The notes under the pieces were generated by a model. That model was not told the DNA's origin. It made no database searches and saw only the letters and a program-made list of their open reading frames with translations. DNA of 64,000 nt from Lasiodiplodia sp. COLG20 (lineage: Eukaryota > Ascomycota > Dothideomycetes > Botryosphaeriales > Botryosphaeriaceae): NCBI GenBank assembly GCA_009801085.1, contig VNWV01000005.1:620001-684000 (forward strand). Direction: 5' to 3'. Numbering within the stretch: position 1 is the stretch's first letter; every line of letters begins with the position of its first letter. The position numbers and the translations under genes are program-made. Of this stretch, positions 11,803 to 22,341 are shown one piece after another.

Positions 11803-13044
11803 ATGTCGTCCTCAGCGCTTATGCCTTCTCTCACACAGTTCTCCTTTTCGCCGGTTTCTCGTAGAGCGCTTTCTCTTTCGCCACGTATTTCCCGTCCCAC
11901 GTTGATATCCACGCGCCGTTTTCATCCCAGCCCCCCTCAGCGAAGACAACAAACAGCAACCGACACCGACCCCCCTCCCTCCTCACGACGACCCCTCATT
12001 ACCTCCGCCATGAACACCCTCCGTACCACAATCGCCGAAAACATGGGCGGGCCAGCACACATACTCGCACCCACAGACTCCCAATTCACGCTCTCCTCGG
12101 TACCCGACCTAACGGGCAAAGTGGCCGTCGTAACGGGCGGCAGCGAAGGCATCGGCTACGGGTGCACGCACACGCTCCTCTCGCACAACATCAGCAAACT
12201 ATTCATAATATCACAGTCGGCCGACATCGTGGCACACGCGCTGGCGGCGATACGGGACGAGCTGGGGCAGGAAGCGGCAGACCGCGTCGAGTGGATTCCC
12301 TGCGACCTGTCCGACTGGGACGCAGCAGCCGACACGGCGACACAAATCGCGGCGCGGACGGACCGGCTGGACATTCTCATCTGCAACGCAGCGCGCGGCA
12401 TCATGACGGCGCAGCGGGCGCCGCACAACGGCGTCGACCTGCACATGGCCGTCAACCACATGGGCCACAGCGTCATCACGTCGCACCTGCTACCACTACT
12501 CAAGCGCACCGCCGCCGAGGGCCGCTTCGTGCGCGTCGTGCACCTGGCCAGCAACGCGCACGAGATGGCGCCCAAGGACACGTCGTTTTCCTCGCACGAC
12601 GAGCTCAACACCGACTACGGCCCCAGCGCGCAGTACGGCCGCTCCAAGCTGGCCGCCATCCTGTACGCGCGCTACCTGGCGCAGCACCTGTGCCGCGAGC
12701 ACCCCAACGTCCTCGTCAACGCCGTGCACCCGGGCGTCGTCGACACGCGGCAGACGAACGAGCACATCCACGAGGCCTACCCGCTCGGCGGCTACGGCGT
12801 CAGCGTCGCGGCCCAGCCCTTCAAGAAGAGCGCCATGCAGGGTGCCGTGTCGACCATGTACGCCGCGACTGCCACGGAGAAGAGCGGCGAGTACGTGTGC
12901 CCGCCCGCCATTGTGGAGCCCGGCAGCGAGCTGAGCAGGGATAAGGAGCTCGGCGAGCGGCTGATGCGCTTGACCCGCGAGCTGGTGGCCGAGAGGACGA
13001 GAAAGGCGAGTGTGGAGCAGGGGTGTCCGTTTAGGGATTATTAG
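11803..13044 (+). CDS. Short-chain dehydrogenase/reductase with mitochondrial-type leader
   Basis: Intronless, 413 aa from ATG 11803. The Rossmann motif TGGSEGIG lies near residue 111, the NAG-type motif appears as NAARG, and the catalytic pair is Tyr278 and Lys282 in QYGRSKLA, so the SDR core is complete. The sequence fits the retinol-dehydrogenase/WWOX-like group of NAD(P)-dependent SDRs; the substrate is unknown. The first 60 residues are rich in Arg, Ser and Pro and low in acidic residues, with an RRFHPSP motif like a mitochondrial processing site. A second ATG at 12010 would drop the leader and still give a complete enzyme, so dual localisation is possible. An upstream in-frame ATG at 11764 exists but would put an acidic stretch before the leader. 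Confidence 0.85.
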   Translation: MSSSALMPSLTQFSFSPVSRRALSLSPRISRPTLISTRRFHPSPPQRRQQTATDTDPPPSSRRPLITSAMNTLRTTIAENMGGPAHILAPTDSQFTLSSVPDLTGKVAVVTGGSEGIGYGCTHTLLSHNISKLFIISQSADIVAHALAAIRDELGQEAADRVEWIPCDLSDWDAAADTATQIAARTDRLDILICNAARGIMTAQRAPHNGVDLHMAVNHMGHSVITSHLLPLLKRTAAEGRFVRVVHLASNAHEMAPKDTSFSSHDELNTDYGPSAQYGRSKLAAILYARYLAQHLCREHPNVLVNAVHPGVVDTRQTNEHIHEAYPLGGYGVSVAAQPFKKSAMQGAVSTMYAATATEKSGEYVCPPAIVEPGSELSRDKELGERLMRLTRELVAERTRKASVEQGCPFRDY

Positions 13045-13711
13045 GGGGTGGGTGGGTGGATTGGTGATAAGCGTCTGGTTGTGGAGAAAAAGAGTCGTTT
13101 TGGGTTGCGTGTTTGTTGTGTCTGTTTGTGGTGGAGCGAAGGCGGCGTGATGTTGTTAACAGTTGGCGTTTGCGAGCGGGCATCGACTGAGATAGCGAGA
13201 GGTGAGAGCGAATCAAACGCGTCGCGTACCTGTACTTGTACGTGTATCAGATCAGGAAGTCAGAACATGGTGGCATCATTCTAAGATCAGGCACTCACCA
13301 CAGACCAGAAAGCTTAATTGAAGCTCTGCGCGCTGCATGGTCAGCACCCACTTTCCGACGCATGCTTGCATCACCTTATAACGAGTGCAACTATTGGATG
13401 CGGTAGCATCGTTTCTGTAACACTTTAGCACGCAGTGCAGGTGGTGTTCCAATAATAGCTCGAAATGAACATTAGAAGGAAGTCGTAGGCTTTCTACGTA
13501 TCCACAACCAAGCGCTTGCTCACCGACGCCCCTGAAGACAGTAACCGTACAACCCAAGAAAAAGTGGACCAACACCCTCCCCTCTATGAAGCATGCAGCG
13601 AACAGCAGATTTTTTGTAACCCTGTACAGGAGAGAACAGATGCTTCGTGGGAATTCGAAAAGCGCAACAACGAAAAGCGACGGGGGAATCATTATTTTTT
13701 TACTGAGGAAC
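13045..13711. other. Convergent intergenic region
   Basis: Shared 3' region between the SDR (plus) and RCF2 (minus). No coding pattern was seen on either strand. Confidence 0.4.
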
Positions 13712-14673
13712 CTAGTGCTTCAGCTTGCCATCCCTGCGCTCCTGGTCTGCCTCAGCCTTGGCGGCAGCTTCGCGGGCCTTCATCTTGCGCTCCTCAGCCT
13801 CGACCATTTCTGTAACAGTGTCAGCACATCATGTCATGATGTCGGCCCATTTCGCTTGATACGTACCCCTCCACTGGTCTTCACCCGTGTAGCGCTCGTG
13901 GTGGATCTTCTTCTCGATGTAATGCGAGTGGGTGGGGTCGTTCGGGTCGAGGACCTTGACCGTCTCCCAGCGGCCGGAACCCTTGTTGGCGTCGTTGGCC
14001 TCGAACGCGAAACTGGCCAGCAGCACCGCGAGCGTCAGACCCTGGGCGTAGACACGAGCTTGCACCAGCTTCTGCTGGCCCGACAGGTAGGGGTTGCGAG
14101 AGACGATGGCGAAGGAGCCGCCCATGGAAGCCAGCCACGCGGCGAAAACGATGGGGTAGCGGTGGTCGGCGGCCCAGTCCTTGATCTTCTCGAACGACGT
14201 CTTGCCGGCCTCCAGTAGCTGCGCCTGGGCCTTCTCCTCCTCCTCCAGACGCTTCTTCTCCGGGTTGGTCTCAATGTCGTAGCGGCGCGAGGCGTGGTCG
14301 GCGGCAATGATACCTTTTCAAGACTCCGTTAGCCGTTGTTCGCAGTGATTCAAGATAGCGCATGTGCAATGGTAACGTACTAGTGAAGGTACCGCCGGAG
14401 GTAACAAGGAAGGTCCGGAAAGGAATCGAGAGCTGGCGGAACATGGGATATCTCCTCGAGGCGAACCAAACACCAGCGCCGCTGACTGCCAGACCGGCCA
14501 TGAGACCTACGGTGCCACCCTTGACCGTGGCGCTGTTGTTAAAGTCAGCACGCGAGCTCCGTGTCAGGCGATGGATTTCTCGGTCTACGAGCGGGGTGCC
14601 ATCGCCGCGAATTGTGCTGGAAAAACACTCACTTGTAGTGAGCCTGCTCCTCCTCCTTGGTAAGAATCTTCAT
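13712..14673 (-). CDS. RCF2: Respiratory supercomplex factor 2 (HIG1-type)
   Basis: Four exons on the minus strand: 14673-14633, 14532-14381, 14313-13867 and 13809-13712. Introns are 100, 67 and 57 bp, all GT-AG, giving 245 aa against 224 in yeast Rcf2. The protein begins MKILTKEEEQAHY, has two hydrophobic segments in its N-terminal third, a long amphipathic linker rich in Glu/Lys, then a HIG1-like pair of hydrophobic segments around NPYLSGQQKLVQARVYAQG, and a charged Lys/Glu-rich C-terminal tail. Rcf2 sits in the mitochondrial inner membrane and associates with cytochrome oxidase and the III-IV supercomplex. The first exon holds only 13 complete codons, so the gene is easy to miss. Confidence 0.9.
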
Positions 14674-16278
14674 GTTGACGGTGGATGCGACGGGGCGCGG
14701 AAAACGTGGACAATGGGGTATCGAGCGGATTCAATCGCAGGCGCTTGGGCTGTAGAGGGCTGCAGCGGGGCGATTGGCGCAGTTCTCGCAACGAAGTGAG
14801 CGATGGTAGAGATAGGGTTGATGGCGATGAATGTGGGAGAGAGAAAGGTTGGGGAGCGGCGGGAGAGTTTGGTTAATAAGTATGCATGACGTCGGCGAAA
14901 AGAGGGCTCAGGCGGTCGCGATCAGCAAAGCAACATAGGCCGCGCCGGCAGTGGGTGACGCCCACGCAAAAATCTCGGGCTCCACCGAACTTGCGCCGCA
15001 CTGACGCAGAGGGATTATATCACACCATGTCACGTCTGGTCGCCGTTGGTCCAGGGTCTCCCGCCGCCCGTCTCAGATCCCGCGCAGACTATCTCCGGCG
15101 TCAAGCTTCCCCGTTTCTCCACTTTCTTCACGCCGTGCTCGACCGCAAGCGTAGCAGAACTGGCCATGGTCGTCCTATTCTGGCCTCGACATCTCGACAG
15201 CATCAGTCGCCGCCGTCGAAGGGGCGTTCCATGTTGCTGGCCTCGCGCGTCCCGAGTCTTCACGACGACTCCCTCAGCGTGGCCGAAAGTGCCGAAGATG
15301 CCGAATCGCCGATGCCGCGGGCCCAAGCTCGGCGCCCTACGAATCTCCCGCATTTGAGTTTCCAGATCCTGCCGAACAAGCCGCTTCTTACGGTAGAAAC
15401 CGGGGAACCTGCTTCCGCCTTCGTCCACCCGCCGCTAGCAATCCTGGCCGCTGCTTATTTTCGCCTGCTGCTGATTCACCAGCTGGCGTCTGGAAGGGCG
15501 TCGGCGCGCCTCCCACGGAAACGTCTCGCAGCGACGGGGTCGCCGACCTTTTATACTCATCGTCATTCTGGCCTATCGTCGCGGATCTACATTGAGCTCC
15601 ACACATGCCTTATCAGTACCTCATTGCTTGACACCTGTTCACGGCTGATAGCGTCATCATCCCAGCTGCGGGTTCCCGACGCTGAGTAATAGAGCCTCAG
15701 GCTCTTGTTCGCTCGAATTGGTCAAGTGTAGTGCAGACTCTGCACACATTTTTTGCGCTTACTTGAAGAACTCAAATGAGTTGTTTTCGACAGTGACACT
15801 AGAAGAGATCTAGACTTTCTCAGCGCTTACGCTATGCTAAAGTCACAAACGAAGAAGGAGGGAACACAGACTCGGGAAGAGTATCGCAACGTAACTGCAC
15901 ACAATCTCAGAAATGGCGGCTAACAGGGAATGACGGGACAAATCTCAGACATACAGAAAGGCTAGCGCGAATTGAGTTTTCGCTCATGTCATGAGTAGCT
16001 TGATGCTATCGTCCAGACGTAAATATCGGATTGACAATTATACATTCACGTCCGGACTATGGCTTCTACTGCCTACCTAATTCAAGTGATTCTGTGCGCG
16101 CTAGACCTCGGCCGCAATGCCCCTCTGTAACTCTGCGTTCGAGATGTAATGATTGGCTCTGTCCGCTATTTTTCGCCCCCAACTTCGCTCCCCACCCCGC
16201 AATTCTCATGAACCAACTACTTCTTCAAAGCAAAGGACCCCAAAGCTCGTAAACCAAGCCTAAGCCCGCAGCAACACC
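14674..16278. other. Divergent intergenic region (RCF2 and HET gene promoters)
   Basis: About 1.6 kb between divergent genes. A plus-strand open frame at 14886-15689 and a minus-strand one at 15030-15428 overlap each other. Both are Arg/Ser/Pro-rich with no domain pattern, so I do not call them. No RNA gene was recognised. Confidence 0.4.
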
Positions 16279-18720
16279 ATGTGTTTGCCTGAATGTCGCG
16301 ATGGGAAAGCAATACCGGATCCAGCAGACGCTGATCCGGACGAAGATCTACTCCACTGCGGAGCGCTCGAGGAGATACACGTCCCACTATTCGGGCCGGA
16401 GATGCCCACTATGCAAGCACCATTCTCACCTGAGACTTCCCGACAATGGCAGGACACGCTGGGTACATACGGCCCACTGTCCTACGAAGACACCAAAAGA
16501 TGGACCCACAGGCTTTCCGAGCTACCGTGCATCAACCAACGATACTTTCATCCATGGTGCCTCAAGCCGCCCTTGTGGATTTCCGACGTCTCCGCTACCA
16601 CCGCCTGTCCTGGCGCGGCGATTCGGTTCTGCCTCAGCCAATACGCGCGCGGCATCCAACTCCGCGAGTGCAGAAATTCCACCTGCGTTGCCAGAAGAGA
16701 AGAGCTTGACGATGTAATGCCTCAGTGCGCGTGGACCCGCTTCCGAGAATGGATCATCATGCTGCTCGGCTGCACACTGCACCTCAAGAACGGAGAGACC
16801 GACGTGAAGACGACTCCTTTCTGGGTATGCGAATTGCGGCTTGACAGGATCTTGCGGGATTTCGACAAAGAAAGCAGCTGGCCGCTAGAACAGCCATGCG
16901 TGGACGTCATGGGTATCCGCAGCATCTTTGCTTGGGTGCTGCACACCCAGGTTGAAGGGCGATTTTGGGGTTTCATTCGGGATTCAACGAACCAGGACGA
17001 GCAGTCGCAATCGATGCAGGCTTTGTACCATGCTGCTGCTGTTGAAGCTGTGGATGAAGCGGTTGCCATGGGCATCTGTCCGTGGAGGTTGGAAAACGCC
17101 TCCAGGCTCAGCTTGAGAGGGGAGGTGGATCTGCCGCCTATCGTACAGATGGTCCGCCAGAAGGAGCACTTGAAGATTGCTTTGGGAAACGAGAAGCATG
17201 GAGAGTGTACAGCTCATTTCTGCAAAATAAGCAAGCTGGAGAGTACCGGTGTTCAGCAGCTGCATATGTGCCGTGGTGCGTTGTGCGGCGAAATTGAATT
17301 CTCCCAAGGTCAACTGGTCCATGCCCTTAATACTGGGGCTCCTACCATTTGGTCAAGCGGACGAAATTATCGTGCCACAGGCCACACCTCTTTGATCGAC
17401 TCCGAGAAGATACAAGAATCCCCCTATGTAGCGATTTCCCACGTCTGGTCGGATGGAACTGGAGTCGGGCTGAAAACGCCTGGTATCGTTAACAGCTGCC
17501 TCTTCGATTACTTTGCAGACATATCCGAGAGGCTTGGCTGCAAAGGTATCTGGTGGGACACGATAAGCATTCCGGAGGATTCTGATGCTCGGAAAAAAGC
17601 CATTCTCAGAATGAATTCTGAGTATGAGAATGCCGCGTTCACGGTTATCCACGATTCTGCATTGGCAAATTTCGAATGGAGGGAGGACGGGAGTCCTTGC
17701 GTCGCTCTATTTCTCTCGGACTGGTTCACTCGAGGCTGGACTGCGGTGGAGTTCTGCATATCACGGCACGTCAAAATTCTCTTCAAGGATCCAAGTTCCC
17801 CAAATGGACCACCCCTCATCAAAGACTTGGACAAAGATGTTTTACCGTCAGCAGAGCATCTTTGTCACCTCGGTGTCCGGAGCGCACAGCACATCATTGC
17901 GAAGTTCCGCGAATTCCGCCATGAAAATGAGAGACCAAGCGCATCCACAAGACATCCCAGCAAAATACGGAGGAGCGCCCTCATCAATGACTTCAAAAAT
18001 CTCACCGATGTCATAGCAACGCGAACAACATCTCGGAAGAAGGATGAGATGATCATCGCAGGCCTCCTGGGCCTTGAAGAGCTGGACAAGTCTTTGGACT
18101 CGGCCGCAATCACCAAACAGATCATTCAAAGATTCGCCGCGCACATTCCGACGTCGATTCTTTTCCACAAGGAACCAACCATTTGTTCGTCTGGTCCCTG
18201 GTCATGGTGTCCATCGTCGCTATATGACATCGTAGCTGTTGGGCCGAAGAGACAGACGACGGCTTCAGATCCCCAGGCCCTGTCCCGCGGCGAGATTGTT
18301 CTTTACCTCCGACACCAGATTCTCAAGCGCGAAGACTGCAGATTTGTCGTTCCCCAGAGCGATGATGTCGAGGCCAGAGATTCAATCGTGGAGGCTCTCA
18401 AGCGGTGGCAAAACTGCATATTACTTACGGATATAGGCGAAGCGGACAAAGTCTCGCCACCTTCCTACTTCTTGCTCGCTTCCATAATTAGCGCTACCCC
18501 TAAATATATTATGGGGAGACAGAGAGGTGGGTTTGTCAAATGCAGGTTCATGGGCACAGTCGCATTCCCATTGGAAAGATTTCGGTGGATGAAAGGTGCT
18601 GATACCAGCAAATGGGGCCAAGCACTGCAATTCAGCTTTGGGTCAGATGATGGTCAGCCTGAACAAAATGCGAGAGCACTTTTGCAGCAGTTTGACGAAT
18701 GGTTTTGCAAGTGTGCTTAA
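16279..18720 (+). CDS. HET-domain protein with Cys/His-rich pre-HET region
   Basis: Intronless, 813 aa from ATG 16279. The HET domain (PF06985 type) lies at about residues 380-520, marked by YVAISHVWSDG, a GIWWDTISIP block, the RKKAI...M...Y..A..TVIHD series, and a WFTRGWTAVEFCIS block. In front of it, about residues 310-345, is a Cys/His array of the form C-x4-C ... H-x2-C-x4-C that resembles a small zinc-binding module. I recall this arrangement from a subgroup of HET proteins whose HET block begins AISHVW. The C-terminal 300 residues have no recognised domain. HET proteins trigger heterokaryon-incompatibility cell death in some fungi; most copies are uncharacterised. The long N-terminal extension distinguishes this copy from the two other HET genes here, where the domain is near the N-terminus. 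Confidence 0.88.
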   Translation: MCLPECRDGKAIPDPADADPDEDLLHCGALEEIHVPLFGPEMPTMQAPFSPETSRQWQDTLGTYGPLSYEDTKRWTHRLSELPCINQRYFHPWCLKPPLWISDVSATTACPGAAIRFCLSQYARGIQLRECRNSTCVARREELDDVMPQCAWTRFREWIIMLLGCTLHLKNGETDVKTTPFWVCELRLDRILRDFDKESSWPLEQPCVDVMGIRSIFAWVLHTQVEGRFWGFIRDSTNQDEQSQSMQALYHAAAVEAVDEAVAMGICPWRLENASRLSLRGEVDLPPIVQMVRQKEHLKIALGNEKHGECTAHFCKISKLESTGVQQLHMCRGALCGEIEFSQGQLVHALNTGAPTIWSSGRNYRATGHTSLIDSEKIQESPYVAISHVWSDGTGVGLKTPGIVNSCLFDYFADISERLGCKGIWWDTISIPEDSDARKKAILRMNSEYENAAFTVIHDSALANFEWREDGSPCVALFLSDWFTRGWTAVEFCISRHVKILFKDPSSPNGPPLIKDLDKDVLPSAEHLCHLGVRSAQHIIAKFREFRHENERPSASTRHPSKIRRSALINDFKNLTDVIATRTTSRKKDEMIIAGLLGLEELDKSLDSAAITKQIIQRFAAHIPTSILFHKEPTICSSGPWSWCPSSLYDIVAVGPKRQTTASDPQALSRGEIVLYLRHQILKREDCRFVVPQSDDVEARDSIVEALKRWQNCILLTDIGEADKVSPPSYFLLASIISATPKYIMGRQRGGFVKCRFMGTVAFPLERFRWMKGADTSKWGQALQFSFGSDDGQPEQNARALLQQFDEWFCKCA

Positions 18721-19312
18721 GTGCTTACACAGCGCCAAAACAGCGCCACAGACAGGTCTGTACTTCGTGAGAAGAGCCTCATTCAACACAGTTATTCCTT
18801 TCCAGCTAGAGAGTTTTCCCCCGAAATTGGCGGTTTCACCATCTATTATGGGATACTTGAGACTTTCTCTTTGCTACTAAAGCCGTATAGATGTTGTTTC
18901 CTGCGAATTGTATACAAGCCTCTCAAAGCGGGTGTCTTCGTCATTCTAATTCAGCTATTAGTCGCACATAAATACCCTAAATGGCATTATCTGATGTGCT
19001 AATTAGTGGCTGTTGTGGTCCGTTCTTGTTGCACCGGATCCTCCGATGATACGCAGGTATTTCGCACAGGCGTCCCTCATCTTTACGAGCTTGCCGTCCA
19101 TCGCCAGAAATATCCATAGCCTCTTTTTGCCTGAAACAGAGCATGTGACGGTATGGGAAAGGATATATACTCCATAAAAAGAGTTATACTGCCTTGACAA
19201 ATCTCATACTGGCACCGCCTTCCTCCGAGACAAATCCTCAAGTCGATCCATATCACGAATTTATCCTCGCAGTGTATTGAACACATCGGCACGTGGTGTG
19301 ACAAGAAGAGCA
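18721..19312. other. Intergenic region with a TATA-like site
   Basis: AT-rich, with no coding pattern. A TATA-like stretch near 19163-19170 lies about 145 bp before the start of the next gene on the plus strand. Confidence 0.35.
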
Positions 19313-20117
19313 ATGCCTATCCACACCCTTTTCATCCTTGCGCTGCTGGCATGGGCAGCAAAAGCGCAAACCTCAACGTCTTCTACTTCCATATCGCAAC
19401 CTACAGTTGATCCGTCATCGCTCAACTCCACAACCAAAAACGCGTGGTGTGATTCGCAAAAACGAGCATGCGTCTCCCTGTGTGATGGTGTGGCAGACCT
19501 GAACACCTGTGAACCGGTATGTCTGACACTCATGGCCCAAGCCGAGTGGGGAGCAATAAAAAGAAATACGGTGCAGGGTAGCTAAATTCTCTGTCTAGGA
19601 TGACCTATCTTTCCAATGCGAATGCTTTCCGATCACCAAAATTGATTTCGCCGCGTACCGTGGCACGATACCAACGTTCGAGTGCGAGTACGCCGAATCG
19701 CAATGCGCCCAGAACTCCCAGAAAGACTGCAGCTCCTACTCCTGCGCAACCGAAGATGCGTGGACGTCAACAACATCCAGTATGACCGCGGAAACATCAA
19801 GCATTACTAGGAGCTCATCGCAGGCAGCTTTCGATCCATATCCCACTCAGCCTTTATATACAGAGCCGAATTCCCTGGAAGCAGAGCCGGCTGAAGAGGG
19901 ATCTGATAAATCCAGAGTATCCATGGGTGCCGTTGTCGGCGCAGTTGCGGCGAGCATATTGGGGACTGCGCTCTTGATGAGCGTGGGGTTCTGCGTACTG
20001 CGCAACCGGAGACGGGCGATGAATGTCCCCGTGAGCAAGGCGCAGGCGTATGGATATCAAGAAGACACTCTGGAGCTGCCGGTTTATCCAGCTCCACCGG
20101 GGATGGGATTGAAGTAG
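19313..20117 (+). CDS. Secreted type I membrane protein with DUF7707-like Cys domain
   Basis: Two exons, 19313-19516 and 19599-20117, with an 82 bp GT-AG intron, giving 240 aa. A signal peptide (about 1-19, MPIHTLFILALLAWAAKAQ) is followed by a domain of about 100 residues with regularly spaced cysteines: a WC block, CVSLC, NTC, FQCEC, an IPTFECEYAESQC block and CSSYSC. This pattern matches the DUF7707 family of fungal secreted proteins as I remember it. A Ser/Thr-rich stalk, one membrane helix near residues 185-208 ending in RNRRR, and a short cytosolic tail follow. The intron sits inside the Cys domain, and the join restores the continuous CEPDDLSFQCEC pattern. The ATG at 19313 is chosen because it starts the signal peptide. 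The role is unknown; wall or plasma-membrane location is inferred. Confidence 0.8.
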
Positions 20118-20724
20118 TTGGGGAAGCTCGCTTGGCTCTGGGAAGGCAATGTGATAGGGCAAATTTGGCACGTAGAATGGTGTTCAGTATCTCAGATGTA
20201 CGCGGTTTTTGCTAGAATTTCAAGACTCAAATGATCTGTAAAATGCATAAATTCAACACGTTATTACAAGGATATATGTGCATTACCTACACGGGCCCAC
20301 AACCTTTTATTGGATTTGAGGGACGATGAAGTCTTGTACGGCACCACTATCAGATCGTCCTGAACGAAGAGTGTAGGCGAGGTTGGAAACCATCGAAACA
20401 TTCCATATACGAAGCGGAGGTCCGCGAGTATAGTTGAGAAGACGGCTGCGAACGCGTCTGCTAAAGTGGTCGTAGGATGAAGTTGGCGGTGGCGACAAAA
20501 ATGAAAAGTGAAAGTGGACCAAAATTCATCCAGGGAGCCTGTATAGAGTCGCTGTTTACTCTTCAGGAGTGAAAATTCCTCTGATGCGCTTTGATGGGGG
20601 CGCTTCCGGCTCAGGAGGTGCAGCGTGGAACCTTCCACTTTTGACTGGTGTTGCACTTTTGTCTGCGCTGAATCTTCATGACGTCGGCGCGCAGTCCAGA
20701 TCTTGACACCAAACAATCGCCATC
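20118..20724. other. Intergenic region
   Basis: 3' region of the membrane-protein gene and 5' region of the HNH-like gene. A minus-strand open frame across 20264-20716 has no recognisable features and overlaps the probable promoter. No feature is called. Confidence 0.4.
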
Positions 20725-22059
20725 ATGCCTAACTCGTCTACCTCTACGGGCGTCGCCGCTTCGCGTGCAATTACGCCAGAGCCGTTCACCACATCCCTCG
20801 AGTTCAATCAACCGGAGCCATTCTACGAAAAGACAGAAGCAAAGTACAAAAATATGCTTAAGCTTAGCCGTCAGGTATCCGCAAAAGCCCTCCAGATGTA
20901 CCGGGAGCTCTCTCACGGCAGTGCTCCTGAGTCTTCCCGTCATCAGTATGCTCTTAACATGGTCGAATCCGCAATTGCTGTCCTTCAAACTCAAAGAAAT
21001 GAGGCTGATCTCCACGTACGATCACTTACGGCTACAGTGGCTGAAGGAGCCGCACGAAGTATTCAAACAGACAAAAACGTGAAAAGCCTTACGGCTGGTA
21101 TCCGCCAATGGACGAAGGAGCGGATCAGGCAGGAAATCTTGTTGGATTCGGCAAAGAAGCACAGAAACTCAACGACCGAGCAGCTATCCGAAATCCCGTG
21201 GAACAAATGCCAAAACATCCTGGAAATGCTGTTCAGCGTATCTATTACCCAGAAGCGCAACTACAGGCCCAGCGAGAGAAGCTGGAGGAAGAACGTGCTG
21301 GACTATTACGAAGCTGTGAGGAAGGGCTCAGTCCATTATTCAACGGAGCCTCGAGAGCAGATCTGGGATCCTGTTATGCATTGCTGGACTCCCGGTGAAG
21401 TCATGAAAGCGGCGAAAATTCTGCCGTACAGCATGTCGAATGAGATGCTACGTATGATCTTCGGAGAAGATGAGGGAGCAGAGATCCTATTCGATATACG
21501 CAATTGTCTCTTCCTATGGGAACCCTTGGAGCTTGCCTTCGACGAGGGCATATTTGTTCTCGTGCCGACTGGTACAAGCAAGGAAGGAAGCCCCGCCAAC
21601 TATAAGATGGTGCTGTTGAAGGAGTCACTCCGTACAGTAAAGGTTTCATATCCTGGCGAAATGACCTGGAATGATCTCGATGGCACCGTTCTCGAGTTCA
21701 GAAACGACTGTCGCCCTCGCCAAAAATTCCTGTACTTGAACTTCATCTCCCGTATTATCGCGGCAAGGAAGCTGAATTACGATTCCCACTTTCGTATGCG
21801 TCTAGAGAGTATCAGTAGAGCGTGGGTCTCTCCCGGAAAGTGGATTCGGAGGAGCATGATTTCTGAGGTGGCTAGGATTGTTGATGACCATGAAATACTG
21901 GAAATGTTTGAGGAGGGAGCTTTCGATGGCGAAGACGACCGTGGTAGCCCCACAAATGATAAATTATCGAGGGCAGCGGAAAGTTGGGTTACAGAAATAT
22001 TTTTCCGGGAGCTGTTTGGGAGAGATCAGGAAGAGGAAGACTCCGATGAGGAAGAGTAA
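20725..22059 (+). CDS. Degenerate HNH_2-type fungal protein, probably not a nuclease
   Basis: Intronless, 444 aa. Residues about 1-150 are helical and charged (coiled-coil-like). The next 150 residues follow the order of a common fungal HNH family: WDPVMHCW at the position of the usual CP-x-[ST]G motif, MKAAKILPYSM at the usual KAAHI[VL]P motif, then FGEDEGAEI, the R-N-x-L-x-L segment, a LAFDEGIFVLVP strand, FLYLNFI, and the terminal SPGKWIRRSM and ARIVDDHEILEMF blocks. Relative to the family as I know it, the metal-site Cys is Asp and the general-base His is Lys231. The overall fold therefore looks kept while the active site looks lost. An acidic tail (EEEDSDEEE) ends the protein. Such genes are common beside HET and NLR genes. 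The family call is from pattern memory only. Confidence 0.7.
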   Translation: MPNSSTSTGVAASRAITPEPFTTSLEFNQPEPFYEKTEAKYKNMLKLSRQVSAKALQMYRELSHGSAPESSRHQYALNMVESAIAVLQTQRNEADLHVRSLTATVAEGAARSIQTDKNVKSLTAGIRQWTKERIRQEILLDSAKKHRNSTTEQLSEIPWNKCQNILEMLFSVSITQKRNYRPSERSWRKNVLDYYEAVRKGSVHYSTEPREQIWDPVMHCWTPGEVMKAAKILPYSMSNEMLRMIFGEDEGAEILFDIRNCLFLWEPLELAFDEGIFVLVPTGTSKEGSPANYKMVLLKESLRTVKVSYPGEMTWNDLDGTVLEFRNDCRPRQKFLYLNFISRIIAARKLNYDSHFRMRLESISRAWVSPGKWIRRSMISEVARIVDDHEILEMFEEGAFDGEDDRGSPTNDKLSRAAESWVTEIFFRELFGRDQEEEDSDEEE

Positions 22060-22341
22060 ACTCAGCATGGCGTGCTTGATTTGCAACGGTTAGCTACCCA
22101 CTGAACCGCGCTGTCATGAGTCCTCTTGAGGGAACAGGAGCACTGGCAGGATTTGTAATTTGGTAGCTCAATGGCTAGTTTGGTATACTTCTTGTTTACG
22201 TGACATTGTGGAATTTCATTCGGGACTAGCAGCCCTTAATCGCAATCTGAAACGACAAAAAGAAGTGGTGCATTCGACGTTCTCTTTAAGCATTATTACA
22301 CGTCTCATCCTCTCTCTTCCTTCTCTTGCTCTTGGAATCAA

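Noticed and set aside
12162..12944. Open frame of 260 codons overlapping the SDR on the same strand
   Set aside because: Arg/Pro-rich out-of-frame shadow of the SDR gene, whose catalytic motifs are intact.
14886..15689. Open frame of 267 codons downstream of the RCF2 promoter, and an opposing minus frame at 15030-15428
   Set aside because: Both are Arg/Ser/Pro-rich, overlap each other, and show no domain, intron or promoter pattern.
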